64,000 bases of DNA from Halomonas jincaotanensis (GCF_018448785.1 NZ_JAHCLU010000013.1:62001-126000); one strand, 5' to 3'; shown: positions 18,444-27,167, numbered from the stretch's first letter. The notes: generated by a model from the sequence alone, not told the origin. Numbers and translations: made by a program.

Positions 18444-19729
18444 TCGTCCTCTTCCCCTTCCTCACTCCCTGATGCTTCATCGCCAGGCGCTCCATCCTGC
18501 ATGGCGGCCTGGGCCTCTGCCTGCTCTTCCGCCTGCTCTTCCGCTTGCTCCTGTTCAGCCTGTTCGACGATTTCCCCGGCATCACCCTGGAACTCACGCG
18601 GATCGATGGGCGTACCGGGCTCGATACCAGCCGGATCCCCTACGATGACGCGATCTCCAGTTTCCAGACCCTCACGGATGATCTGCCACGGCCCGGCCAA
18701 TTCCCCTAGGCTGACGGTGCGTGAACGTGCCTTGTTGTCTTCATCAAGCACAAACACCTGGGGGCCCATCAACGCCTGGGTCACGGCAAGTTCCGGTACG
18801 GCGAGCACATCGAAGCGCTTCAGCCCTTCTAGACTCACCCGCACAAACTGGCCAGGAAGGACAGAGGCTTGTGGATTTGGGAAGGTAGCCGAGGCCTGAA
18901 CGGTACTGGTGGCCTCATCGACACGCGAGCCAAGAAAGGTAAGCTTGCCTTCCAGCTGCGCTTGCTCGCTGTCACTCAGCGATGGCACATCAAGAGTGGC
19001 GCGGATATCCTCTACCGAATCGCCATCGCCGACCTGGCGGCGCAGCTCGAACGCGTCACGCTGGGGCAACTGAAAGCGCACTTCCAGCGGATCCAGCGGC
19101 GTGATGGTGGCAAGCTCGGTACCCGAGCTCACCAGGTTCCCCACATTGATCCGGCTAAGGCCAATCATTCCCGACACCGGTGCCTTGACCTCGGCATATC
19201 CCAGATCGATGTTGGCGCTCGCCAAGGCCGCCTCGGCTTGTGCGACACGGGCTTGAGCGACACGCAGCTCGGCCTGCGCCTCGTCAACCTGCTGCTGGCT
19301 CACCGAGTTCTGGCTCAGCAAGCGCTGGAAACGCTGAGCATCGCGTTGCGCGCGCGACATCTCGGCGCGAGCGCTTTGCAAGTCCGCCTCGCGCTCGTTG
19401 ACCAGCGCTTGGTAGAGATCCGGCTCGATGTTATAAAGCGTTTGTCCCTCTTCCACCAGCTCGCCGGGGTCGAACAAACGCGCTTCGAGAAAGCCCGTGA
19501 CCCGCGCGACCAGGGTGACCTCATCGTCGCTGCGCAGCAGAGACGGATACGCTTTATCCAGCGGGATATCCTGGCGAGCCATCTCGGTCACTTCCACCGC
19601 CTGGGGAGGAGGCTCTTGCTCGCCCTGGTTCTGCTGTGCTGCTTGCTCCTGTTCGCCACAAGCGGACAGCAGGAAGCCTATGGCCAGCGTCAACAAGGCA
19701 GCTCGGCCGGATCGGATCTGGATTTTCAT
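18440..19729 (-). CDS. RND efflux periplasmic adaptor lipoprotein (AcrA/MexA-like)
   Basis: Starting at 19729 gives 429 residues; an upstream in-frame extension to 19783 runs into the operator and is rejected. The lipoprotein signal ends in LLSAC. Then come the beta-barrel and lipoyl halves (VTGFLEARLFDPGELVEEGQTLY, VKAPVSGMIGLSRINVGNLV) around a coiled-coil hairpin (about 90-170). The adaptor bridges pump and channel. Unusually, the last 45 or so residues are an acidic Glu/Gln/Ala-rich tail with AEEQAEEQAEAQA repeats. Confidence 0.94.
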   Translation of the reverse strand: MKIQIRSGRAALLTLAIGFLLSACGEQEQAAQQNQGEQEPPPQAVEVTEMARQDIPLDKAYPSLLRSDDEVTLVARVTGFLEARLFDPGELVEEGQTLYNIEPDLYQALVNEREADLQSARAEMSRAQRDAQRFQRLLSQNSVSQQQVDEAQAELRVAQARVAQAEAALASANIDLGYAEVKAPVSGMIGLSRINVGNLVSSGTELATITPLDPLEVRFQLPQRDAFELRRQVGDGDSVEDIRATLDVPSLSDSEQAQLEGKLTFLGSRVDEATSTVQASATFPNPQASVLPGQFVRVSLEGLKRFDVLAVPELAVTQALMGPQVFVLDEDNKARSRTVSLGELAGPWQIIREGLETGDRVIVGDPAGIEPGTPIDPREFQGDAGEIVEQAEQEQAEEQAEEQAEAQAAMQDGAPGDEASGSEEGEEDE

Positions 19730-19770
19730 GACGGTTGACAATCCCGGTGTACATGTCGAAAAGTGGCTCG

Positions 19771-19800
19771 ATTTTACATTCATACATGAATGAATGTAAA
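19771..19800 (-). promoter_or_regulatory. Efflux adaptor promoter overlapped by TetR operator
   Basis: On the minus strand TTTACA and TAAAAT are 18 bases apart. The same 28 bases (19773-19800) form an inverted repeat, TTTACATTCAT / ATGAATGTAAA, around a six-base centre. Repressor binding would therefore cover both core promoter elements. The arms match the palindrome before tetR. This would be an internal promoter between the channel gene and the adaptor gene. Confidence 0.72.
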
Positions 19801-19817
19801 TGATAGACTGCTAACCA

Positions 19818-21272
19818 TCACCGTGGGCTGGGCGGCTCGCCGATCTCCATGGCCTCGTCGTATCCTGCTCCGCCAGGCAACGTAAAGGAGACACTCTCAC
19901 CCTCCAACAGCTCGTTGATTTCCTCAATGGCGGGCACGTCAAGGGTCCCCGCCTGCTGTTGCAGCGACAATAGATTGACGACATAGTCGTAGCGGGCCTC
20001 GGCATGGTCGGCAATCGCCGAGAAGAGGTTCTGCTCGGCATTGAGCACATCGACGATGTTACGTGTCCCCACCTCGTAGCCGGCCCGCGTCGCATCCAGA
20101 GCGCTCTGGTTGGAGACGATGGCCTGGGCGCGCGCTTCAACCGTGGAGACGTCATTGCTGACCTGGGTAAATAGCGAGCGCACCTGCTGGACGGTGTCGC
20201 GACGCTGGGCCTCAAATTCGTATTGGCTCGATTCGAGCTGAAAGGTGCTTTGACGTATCTCGGCGCTGGTACTCCCACCGGTATAGAGGGGCAGATTGAC
20301 GCCCAAACCTACCTGGCTGGAAGAGTCATGACCCGCCAATACATCACTGTCAGAATCGCTGTACTGGTAGTTGGCGAACGCCTCGAGAGTCGGCAATCTG
20401 CCGGCCTGTGAGATATTCACCCCGCTGCGCGAGACCTCGACCCCAGCCTGCTGCGCCAGCACCAGAGGATTGTTCTCCATCGCCATCGCCACCCATTGAT
20501 CCCGGCTGTTGGGCGCGGGTGGTTCGACAGGCAACTCCTCCTGCAGCGATTCAATGCTCTGGTAACGCTGGCTGGTCAACCGCTCCAATGCCTCGAAATT
20601 GACCTGCAGACTGCTTTCAGCGGCGATACGTTCGGCACGCGACTGGTCGAAGCTGGCCTGGGCCTCCTCGACTTCGGTGATCGCGATCAGCCCGACCTCG
20701 AACTGCTCACGCGCCTGCTCGAGCTGGCGCCCAATAGCGCGCTCCTGGGCACGTCGTGCCTCAAGAATTTCGTAGGCACGCAGGATCTCGAAGTAGGCTT
20801 CAGCGACATCGATCAGAACCTGCTGTTCGGTCGCCGCCAGGCGGTAGGTCTCCTGGTCGATCTGTCGCTCTGATCGCTCAACCTCACGACGATTTCGGGC
20901 ATCGAACAGGGCCTGGGAAGCCTCGAGCGTCAAGCTAGCACTATTGTAGCGATCATCTCCGGCGCCGGGCCCTCCACTAGCGAAGCTTCCCGCACCGTTC
21001 GACTGTGACTCATACTGGCGGTTATGCGTCACGTTGCCGGAAGCCCCGATCTGCGGCAGCAGGTCGGCCTGCTCGATATCATGCCCCGCTCGCACAACGC
21101 CGAACGTCGAACGCGCCGCTGCCAACTCGGCATTGTTCTGTAACGCATCCCGGGTGATGGTGAGCAGATCGGCTGCCTGCAGCGGCATCGCACACGCCGA
21201 GGCTACCAGGGTCGGCAGCAAGGCCCGGTGGGCGAAGCGACGAACGGTTGGCTTAGTACGGGGAGAGCGCAT
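19818..21272 (-). CDS. TolC-family outer-membrane efflux channel
   Basis: I start at the ATG at 21272 (GAGG eight bases upstream); a GTG at 21290 is also in frame. About 484 residues. Signal peptide ending PLQA, then the duplicated helical-barrel architecture: DLLTITRDALQNNAELAAARS at the N-terminus and the repeat TLEAFANYQYSDSD / VGLGVNLPLYTGG. The closing motif RYDYVVNLLSLQQQAGTLD is typical of TolC. It sits first in the efflux operon, so the three genes run channel, adaptor, pump. Confidence 0.92.
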   Translation of the reverse strand: MRSPRTKPTVRRFAHRALLPTLVASACAMPLQAADLLTITRDALQNNAELAAARSTFGVVRAGHDIEQADLLPQIGASGNVTHNRQYESQSNGAGSFASGGPGAGDDRYNSASLTLEASQALFDARNRREVERSERQIDQETYRLAATEQQVLIDVAEAYFEILRAYEILEARRAQERAIGRQLEQAREQFEVGLIAITEVEEAQASFDQSRAERIAAESSLQVNFEALERLTSQRYQSIESLQEELPVEPPAPNSRDQWVAMAMENNPLVLAQQAGVEVSRSGVNISQAGRLPTLEAFANYQYSDSDSDVLAGHDSSSQVGLGVNLPLYTGGSTSAEIRQSTFQLESSQYEFEAQRRDTVQQVRSLFTQVSNDVSTVEARAQAIVSNQSALDATRAGYEVGTRNIVDVLNAEQNLFSAIADHAEARYDYVVNLLSLQQQAGTLDVPAIEEINELLEGESVSFTLPGGAGYDEAMEIGEPPSPR

Positions 21273-21302
21273 CAGGATGTCCTCGATCACAGCGTATGGT
21301 TA

Positions 21303-21330
21303 TTTACATACATTGTCGCATGTTCATGCG
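21303..21330. promoter_or_regulatory. Possible control sites before the TolC-type gene
   Basis: TTTACATACAT at 21303-21313 matches one arm of the efflux operator (10 of 11 bases), but no second arm is conserved. Next to it CGCATGTTCATGCG (21317-21330) is a perfect dyad of six-base arms. They lie 30-60 bases before the gene start. The function is inferred only. Confidence 0.4.
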
Positions 21331-21436
21331 TTGAAGCCACCGCCTGGCTTGCTCATTGATGAATTCTTCACCCACGACGGCAACTAGGCTACGCTGCTAT
21401 GCAGCATAGCCGGGTCGGCAATCAAGGAGGGCGTCA

Positions 21437-22360
21437 ATGGATGCATTGGAAATGGTCAAGTTTCGTGAGCTGGAAATTGCGGTGCGTATCTGGCATCCAC
21501 AGGCCCCACGCACCGTGATCGCCTGGCACGGCTTGGCGCGTCACGGCGGCGACTTCGCCGACTTCGCTCGTGCCCTTGGGCCTGAATGGCGGGTCTTGGC
21601 GCCGGATACCCCCGGACGCGGCCTGTCGAGCTGGTCGCTGCATCCGGCCCACGACTATCTCTATGAGCATTATATGCAAGTGGCCGTAGCGGTCATGGAT
21701 CACTTCAAGCTAGCGCAAGTGCCTTGGGTTGGCACTTCCATGGGCGGATTGCTTGGTATACTGCTGGCCGCCGAGCCTTCCACCGCCAATCGCATCGAGC
21801 GGCTGGTACTCAACGACGTGGGCCCCGAACTGGATCCCGATGGCCTCACCGAGCTGGCCACTTACTTTGGGGTACTGCACCGATTCTGGCATTTCAGTGA
21901 TCTGCAAGCCGAGTTACGCCGCCATTATGCCGGCTTCGGCATCGAAGATGAGGCAGCCTGGCGGCGTCTGGCAGAGGAAAGCGCCAGGCGCCTGCCCGAC
22001 GGCAGCTGGACGTACCATTTCGATCCTCGCATCAGTGAGCAATTCGTCCATGATACACCGCGCGATACCTGGGCCGACTGGTCGGCGATCCACTGCCCGC
22101 TGATGGTCGTGCGCGGAGAACACTCGCCATTGCTCAAGGCCGCGAGCGTCGAACGCATGGCCGAGGTACACCAGGGTCTGGTGACACTCGAGGTACCCGG
22201 TTGCGGTCATGCCCCGATGCTTGACCGGGCCAGCCAAGTCGACCCTATTGCCGAGTTTCTCACCTGTCCACGGGAGCGTTTGATACCAAGCGCATCGGCC
22301 TTCAGGCCACGCTGGTGGCATCGCGTCCTACGTTGGATCACCCGCACAGATAACACTTGA
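21437..22360 (+). CDS. Alpha/beta-hydrolase
   Basis: 307 residues. Oxyanion region HGLARHGG (31-38), nucleophile elbow GTSMGG with Ser101, and catalytic His258 in GCGHAPML. At the usual acid position the motif VVRGEHSPLL has Pro231 where relatives often have Asp; Glu228 could serve instead. An Arg/Trp-rich tail follows the fold. The preferred substrate is unknown. AAGGAGG about seven bases before the ATG supports the start. Confidence 0.82.
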   Translation: MDALEMVKFRELEIAVRIWHPQAPRTVIAWHGLARHGGDFADFARALGPEWRVLAPDTPGRGLSSWSLHPAHDYLYEHYMQVAVAVMDHFKLAQVPWVGTSMGGLLGILLAAEPSTANRIERLVLNDVGPELDPDGLTELATYFGVLHRFWHFSDLQAELRRHYAGFGIEDEAAWRRLAEESARRLPDGSWTYHFDPRISEQFVHDTPRDTWADWSAIHCPLMVVRGEHSPLLKAASVERMAEVHQGLVTLEVPGCGHAPMLDRASQVDPIAEFLTCPRERLIPSASAFRPRWWHRVLRWITRTDNT

Positions 22361-22747
22361 GCGATACTTAGCGAGCAACAACTCTCCTATCGCACGCAAG
22401 AAACACACTAGTCGCGCTATTTCGTGACTCTTCACCTCGCCTCACGGTCGATAAGTAATTCAATTAAACCACTGTTCAAAAAGGTATTTTCAAGCGATTG
22501 TGGGAAGGTGGCACAAAGCTCGCAAGTAAAGTATCGAGACTCGCCGGGCACGCTCGCCATGCACCACAACAGCGCATTTTGTCTTGCCTCTACTCCCGTG
22601 AGTTGGACAAACCAGCGACAAGCACTGGCCGGGGTGTCAGCGAGACTCCTCTCAACCACGAGGCGATGATGAATCGTGTGGTGGAGAGCGACCCCCATTG
22701 TCGTCAGCCCATGAAGCTGTTTAACCCGACTCCAGAGGAAACTCATC
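22361..22747. other. 387-base gap without a recognisable gene
   Basis: Composition is lower in GC than the flanks near 22440-22500. The open frames here (22498-22755 plus, 22432-22836 minus) show no family features, and the second overlaps cynS. No clear promoter, terminator or repeat was seen. The cynS ribosome site (AGAGGAAAC) is at its right end. Confidence 0.5.
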
Positions 22748-23188
22748 ATGGATAAGCTTGAGATGCGCCATACCCTGCTTGCCGCCAAGGCCCGTAAGCA
22801 GATGACCTGGGAGGATATCGGCCGTGCCGTGGACATGTCGCCGGTCTGGGTAGCTTCGGCCTGCTACGGAATGAACAGCGCAAGCCCAGAGGTAGCCCAC
22901 AAGATCGCTGACGTACTAGGTGTCGATGGCGAGGCTGCCGACGCACTAACCACCTTTCCCACCAAGACTTGGGACGAGGCCATCCCGCAGGACCCGCTGA
23001 TCTACCGTCTTTATGAAGTGGTCGGCGTCTACGGTGAAACGCTCAAGGATGTGATCCAGGAAAAATTCGGCGACGGCATCATGAGTGCCATCGATTTTTC
23101 CATGGAAGTCGACAAGATCGAAGATCCCAAGGGTGACCGCGTGTTGCTGACACTGAACGGCAAATTCCTGCCCTACAAGGCCTGGTAA
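22748..23188 (+). CDS. cynS: Cyanate hydratase (cyanase)
   Basis: 146 residues, near the usual 147-156. It converts cyanate and bicarbonate to ammonia and two CO2 as a decamer. The N-terminal helix-turn-helix-like domain is MTWEDIGRAVDMSPVWVASACYG. The catalytic trio is Arg87, Glu90 and Ser113 (LIYRLYEVVGVYGE and GDGIMSAIDFSME). There is no adjacent carbonic anhydrase (cynT) or cyanate transporter (cynX or cynABD), so it is a stand-alone detoxification or nitrogen-recovery gene. Confidence 0.96.
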   Translation: MDKLEMRHTLLAAKARKQMTWEDIGRAVDMSPVWVASACYGMNSASPEVAHKIADVLGVDGEAADALTTFPTKTWDEAIPQDPLIYRLYEVVGVYGETLKDVIQEKFGDGIMSAIDFSMEVDKIEDPKGDRVLLTLNGKFLPYKAW

Positions 23189-23199
23189 GCGCCAACCAG

Positions 23200-23222
23200 C
23201 GGGCCTGATAGCCTCAGGCCCG
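23200..23222. repeat. 9-bp hairpin between cynS and the fructosamine kinase gene
   Basis: CGGGCCTGA / TCAGGCCCG with loop TAGCC, spanning the 3' end of the leftward gene, including its stop. It lacks a T-run on either strand, so it is a weak or Rho-assisted terminator at best. Confidence 0.45.
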
Positions 23223-24065
23223 ATGCGCTTCCAGCCTGGCGACCGTGCGCTCTACCCCGCTGCGATACGCCCCGCCGAACAGCAGCAGATGGTTGAGCAG
23301 CGGATACAACTGGAACAATGCTTCACGCCTCGGCCAGTCAGCTGGGGCATCGCCCTTCCAGTAGGCCTCGAAGAAGGCCGCCCCCGGTGCGCCGAAAAGC
23401 GTCAGCATCGCTAGATCGACGTCCGGATAATGTTGATAGACTGCCGGGTCAATAACCGCCGGTCCCTGGGGAGTGAAAAGCACATTCCCCGACCATAGAT
23501 CACCGTGCACGAGGCTTGCGCGGATATCCGGCAACCACCCTTCCAACGACCACGCAATGGCCTCGATGCGCCCGTGAAGGGCCTCGTCCAGCCGCTTTTT
23601 CTGCCGGCAAGCCGCGGCGAGTGGCAACAGACGCCGCTCCCGCTGGAATGCCCGACCATCATTGAGCGGCGCATTGGGCTGTGGGGTGAGGCCGCAGGCG
23701 TTGTCTCTCGGCCATCCATGGCGGTCGCCGTTAGTACCATGCAATTCACGCAGGCCCTCCCCCAGGCAAGTCTCACTCCTGGCATTACGTGGCGCTGCCT
23801 CCAAAGCTTCCATCACCAACCAGTTGTCGCGCTGCCCGATCACCTCGGGCACGATCAGGCGCGAACTTGCCTCGCGAAGCGTGCGCAGCCCATCTGCTTC
23901 TCCCGCCAAGCGCTCGGCATCGTCATGCTTGATGATGACCGTTCCCTGGCGGGTTTCCAGACGATAGACGGCGGCGATATCGCCGCCACTAAGCGGCTTG
24001 AGCGCGCCGCATGGCACTAGGTCGAGTTCCTGCAGAAGGTTGCTGAGTTCATTCTCCATCCTCAT
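23214..24065 (-). CDS. Fructosamine kinase-family protein
   Basis: 283 residues, the size of bacterial YniA-type fructosamine/ribulosamine kinases, which phosphorylate glycated lysines to trigger deglycation. The nucleotide segment is LSGGDIAAVYRLETRQGTVIIKHDD. The catalytic loop LVHGDLWSGNVLF is followed by the metal motif VIDPAVYQHYPDVDLAM. The conserved tail HLLLFGGAYRSGVERTV is present. AGGAG precedes the first ATG by four bases and a second ATG at 24059 is equally plausible. It converges on cynS. Confidence 0.88.
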   Translation of the reverse strand: MRMENELSNLLQELDLVPCGALKPLSGGDIAAVYRLETRQGTVIIKHDDAERLAGEADGLRTLREASSRLIVPEVIGQRDNWLVMEALEAAPRNARSETCLGEGLRELHGTNGDRHGWPRDNACGLTPQPNAPLNDGRAFQRERRLLPLAAACRQKKRLDEALHGRIEAIAWSLEGWLPDIRASLVHGDLWSGNVLFTPQGPAVIDPAVYQHYPDVDLAMLTLFGAPGAAFFEAYWKGDAPADWPRREALFQLYPLLNHLLLFGGAYRSGVERTVARLEAHRA

Positions 24066-24133
24066 TCCTCTCCTGCATTTGCGATGTCAGGCGGTTTCTC
24101 TGGCTAGTCATGCCGATGGTCATAGTATGGCGC

Positions 24134-24222
24134 AAAAAAACCGCCCACTAAGGGCGGCAAAACGGGGTACAACAACAGTATCAATCAGGCGCTAGACTCA
24201 TTCGGTAGACAAGGTAACGTAT
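24134..24222 (-). ncRNA. Candidate small RNA with strong intrinsic terminator
   Basis: Read leftward, the segment ends in CCGCCC, loop TTAGT, GGGCGG, then seven T (24134-24158). No leftward gene lies just upstream; the nearest, tal, ends over 500 bases away beyond an opposing gene. A TATACG with CTGTCA 16 bases upstream could start a transcript near 24220 of about 85 nt. The body is C-rich in single-stranded patches (TACCCCG) and has no obvious start codon. I cannot name a family. Confidence 0.45.
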
Positions 24223-24355
24223 AAGCATCGGGTCGCAACTGACAGTATGTACATGCTAGTTCATTTGTAGATGATCTGAATAACTTTTTTCCAGCGCCTT
24301 TTCCGGGGCATGCTCCATTTCGTCACGCCGATTGTCGCCTATCAAGGAGATCTCC

Positions 24356-24667
24356 ATGTACAAGCTCGCCTTCTTTGTCCCCAACGAGGATGCCGAACGC
24401 GTCAAGGAGGCCGTCTTCGCCAGTGGTGCCGGACGCATCGGCGACTACGAAGCCTGCTGCTTTCAATCAGTCGGCACCGGCCAATTTCGTCCACTGGGCG
24501 GTGCCGACCCGCACATCGGCCGGGTCGGGGAACTGGAATTCGTCGATGAGCTCAAGGTGGAGCTGGTCTGCGAGGACGACCTTATCCACCGGGCGGTGTC
24601 TGCGCTTAAACTCGCGCATCCTTATGAGGAGCCCGCGTTTGATGTCTGGAAGCTGGAGAGCCCCTAG
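24356..24667 (+). CDS. YqfO-type (Nif3-like, PII/CutA-fold) stand-alone domain protein
   Basis: 103 residues from the ATG at 24356, which follows AAGGAG by six bases; an in-frame ATG at 24332 has no such site. It corresponds to the PII/CutA-like domain inserted in YqfO/Nif3 proteins. Signatures are YKLAFFVPNEDAERVKEAVF, GRIGDYEACCF, GTGQFRPLGGADPHIG and the closing AHPYEEPAFDVWKL. Its molecular role is not established; the fold suggests binding of a small molecule or metal. Confidence 0.85.
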   Translation: MYKLAFFVPNEDAERVKEAVFASGAGRIGDYEACCFQSVGTGQFRPLGGADPHIGRVGELEFVDELKVELVCEDDLIHRAVSALKLAHPYEEPAFDVWKLESP

Positions 24668-24687
24668 ACCGATGCAAGGCGGAAGCA

Positions 24688-25641
24688 TCAGCCCAAGCGT
24701 TCGGCGATTCGCGCCTCGAGTGTTCGTTGGTCCTCATCGAAGCGCCGTATGCCCTCGGCCAGCTTGTCGTTGGCCATAGCATCGCCATTGTGCCCCCAAC
24801 GGAATTCGGCCTCGGTGAGCGGCGTCGACCGGGACCCGCTGGAAGTATCCAGAGTCACCTGGCGCTCCACCTCGCCCTGCATGCCATCGAGTTCCTCGAG
24901 CAGCACCGGAGAGATCGTCAGCCGAGGGCAACCCGCCAGCGCCAGCACCTGACCGATGGTGCGGAAACTCGCCCCCATCACCACGGTGTCGTAGCCTCCC
25001 CGGCTCACGCGCTCGCAGACGCCACGCACAAACTGCACGCCGGGGTCCTCCTCGGGCATGTAGTCACGACCGGTTTCCTTCTTGTACCAGTCGGTGACCC
25101 GGCCGACGAAGGGCGATACCAGAAAGACCCCGGCATCGAAGCAGGCCTGTGCCTGGGCATCGCTGAACAGCAACGTAAGGTTGCAGTTGATGTCCTCCTT
25201 CTCGAGCTGCTCGGCGGCACGAATACCCTCCCAGGTCGAGGCCAGCTTGATCAGCACCCGATCGCGGCCCACGCCGTGCTTGTCGTAGAGCTCGATCAGC
25301 TCATGGGCCTTGGCGATACTGGCGGGTGTGTCGAAGGAAAGCCGAGCGGCGACTTCGGTGGAAACCCGGCCGGGTACCAGTTTGCTGATTTCGGCACCCA
25401 TGGCCACCGCGAGGCGGTCCACGGCATGTTCGACACGCGCCTGGCGGTCGCCGTCCGTGGCGGGTATCTCGCTCAGGGTGTTGTCGATCAGGGTCTGATA
25501 GCCGGGAAGGTCAAAGGCCTTGAGCAGCAGGGAGGGATTGGTAGTGGCATCCTGGGGGCGGTAACGCTCGATAGCATCGAGATCACCGGTATCGGCGACC
25601 ACCAGGGAATGGGATTTCAGGGCATCCAGTTGTGTCGTCAT
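24688..25641 (-). CDS. tal: Transaldolase
   Basis: 317 residues from the ATG at 25641, class I transaldolase of TalB length. It transfers dihydroxyacetone units between sedoheptulose-7-phosphate and glyceraldehyde-3-phosphate. The DATTNPSLL motif (31-39) and Schiff-base Lys132 in RVLIKLASTWEGI are present, with GASFRTIGQVLALAGCPRLTISP near 225. It is the last gene of the polyol operon, 20 bases after xylB, consistent with pushing xylulose-5-phosphate carbon through the pentose phosphate pathway. Confidence 0.96.
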   Translation of the reverse strand: MTTQLDALKSHSLVVADTGDLDAIERYRPQDATTNPSLLLKAFDLPGYQTLIDNTLSEIPATDGDRQARVEHAVDRLAVAMGAEISKLVPGRVSTEVAARLSFDTPASIAKAHELIELYDKHGVGRDRVLIKLASTWEGIRAAEQLEKEDINCNLTLLFSDAQAQACFDAGVFLVSPFVGRVTDWYKKETGRDYMPEEDPGVQFVRGVCERVSRGGYDTVVMGASFRTIGQVLALAGCPRLTISPVLLEELDGMQGEVERQVTLDTSSGSRSTPLTEAEFRWGHNGDAMANDKLAEGIRRFDEDQRTLEARIAERLG

Positions 25642-25661
25642 GGTAAAGCTCCTTATCAATG

Positions 25662-27167
25662 TCAATTTTGGTTGACGAGCGGGTACCGCCCGGCGAGTTC
25701 ACGGCAATAGCGAGCATAGACATCACGATAGGTGGCCACCCTGGCGGGATCGGGATCGGCTCGCGATCCCTCATCGAGATGCACCACCCGATCGCAGAGT
25801 GCCGACAGGCTGGCCTCGGCATCTCCCTGGCGCTGGTGGCACCATGCCGCCTGGAGGGCCGCGCCCAGGGCGGCGGCATCAGTGATCTCTGGGCAAATCA
25901 CCTGGGCATCGGTGATGTCGGCGACCATCTGGCGCCATACCGGGCTTTTTGCTCCGCCACCGATTAGGCGAATCTGGTCGACTCCCTCGGACAGCCCCCC
26001 GAAAAGCTCCAGCCCATAGTGCAGACCAAAGGTCGCGCCCTCTATCACCGCCCGGCAGAGGTTGGCCTGGGACGTATTGACACTGGTCAGTCCGGCTAGG
26101 CTTGCCGACGCCTCGGGTAGCATCGGCACCCGCTCGCCATTGAAGAAGGGCAGCATTGTCACCCCCTCTGCACCCGGCGGTGCCTCGGCGACCCGTGCCC
26201 CGAAGGTCGCCAGATCCAGGCCGAGGAGTTCTCGCATCCGGGTCGTGGCGGAAGTCACGTTCATGGTACAGACCAGCGGCAGCCAGCCGCAGTTACTCGA
26301 ACAGAAATTGGCGACCATGGCGCTGTCGAGCACCACCGGTTCGGGGGAGAAGGCGCACACCGTACCGGAAGTCCCCAGGCTCATGGTCACGAGTCCCGGA
26401 CGAATATTACCCGTGCCGATGGCACCCAGCATATTGTCGCCGCCCCCGCTGGATACCAGGACATCGTCGGCGAGGCCCAGCTGGCGGGCTACCTCCCGGC
26501 GTATCCTGCCGGCGGGCTCGTGGGAGTCGATCAAGCGCGGCAATACCCTCTCTGGGTCCAGCTCAGGGGCGATCTCGGCAAGCACATCATGGCGCCACCG
26601 CCGCGAACGGGTATCGAAATAGCCCGTACCCGAGGCATCCCCGGCCTCGGCCACCCGCTCACCGGTAAGCCAGAAATTCAGGTAATCGTGGGGCAGCAGC
26701 AAGGCATCGATCCGTCGATAGGCCTCGGGGTGGGTCTCGCGCAGCCAGGCCACCTTGGAAGCTGTGTAGCCGGTCTGCAGCACCAGGCCCAATTTCTCCA
26801 GGCAACCCGCTTCGCCCCCCAGCCGCGTGATCAGGTCGGTATTCTGGGGCGCCGTCTCGGTGTCGCACCACAACTTGGCCGGGTGCACCGGCTCACCGGC
26901 ATCGTCCAGCGCCACCATGCCATGCTGCTGCCCGGAGACCCCGATGGCGCGAATTGCGCGACGATCGATGCCGGCCTCGCTCACGGCCTCCTCGAAGGCG
27001 CCGCGTAGCGCCTCGAGCCACTCGCTAGGCTGCTGTTCGCGGCGACCGCCCTCGCCCTCGATCAAGTGGTGAGGACGGCTCGCCTCGCCGAGCACCCTCG
27101 CCTTGTCGATGTCCAGTACCACCACTTTGGTGCTCTGGGTCCCGCAGTCCACACCGATGAACATCAT
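25662..27167 (-). CDS. xylB: Xylulokinase
   Basis: 501 residues of the FGGY kinase family, phosphorylating D-xylulose. The N-terminal phosphate loop is FIGVDCGTQSTKVVVLD. VSGQQHGMVALD with LWCDTET follows, and the catalytic Asp is in SSGGGDNMLGAIGTG near 245. GGGAKSPVWRQMVADI lies near 410. The ATG overlaps the stop of the preceding dehydrogenase gene by four bases. The natural partner is D-arabinitol oxidation to D-xylulose by that dehydrogenase. Confidence 0.94.
   Translation of the reverse strand: MMFIGVDCGTQSTKVVVLDIDKARVLGEASRPHHLIEGEGGRREQQPSEWLEALRGAFEEAVSEAGIDRRAIRAIGVSGQQHGMVALDDAGEPVHPAKLWCDTETAPQNTDLITRLGGEAGCLEKLGLVLQTGYTASKVAWLRETHPEAYRRIDALLLPHDYLNFWLTGERVAEAGDASGTGYFDTRSRRWRHDVLAEIAPELDPERVLPRLIDSHEPAGRIRREVARQLGLADDVLVSSGGGDNMLGAIGTGNIRPGLVTMSLGTSGTVCAFSPEPVVLDSAMVANFCSSNCGWLPLVCTMNVTSATTRMRELLGLDLATFGARVAEAPPGAEGVTMLPFFNGERVPMLPEASASLAGLTSVNTSQANLCRAVIEGATFGLHYGLELFGGLSEGVDQIRLIGGGAKSPVWRQMVADITDAQVICPEITDAAALGAALQAAWCHQRQGDAEASLSALCDRVVHLDEGSRADPDPARVATYRDVYARYCRELAGRYPLVNQN

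Noticed and set aside
22432..22836. Minus-strand 134-residue frame before cynS
   Set aside because: Overlaps the cyanase coding region and lacks any domain pattern.
24134..24158. Terminator of the fructosamine kinase gene
   Set aside because: It lies upstream of that gene's start on the same strand, so it cannot end its transcript.
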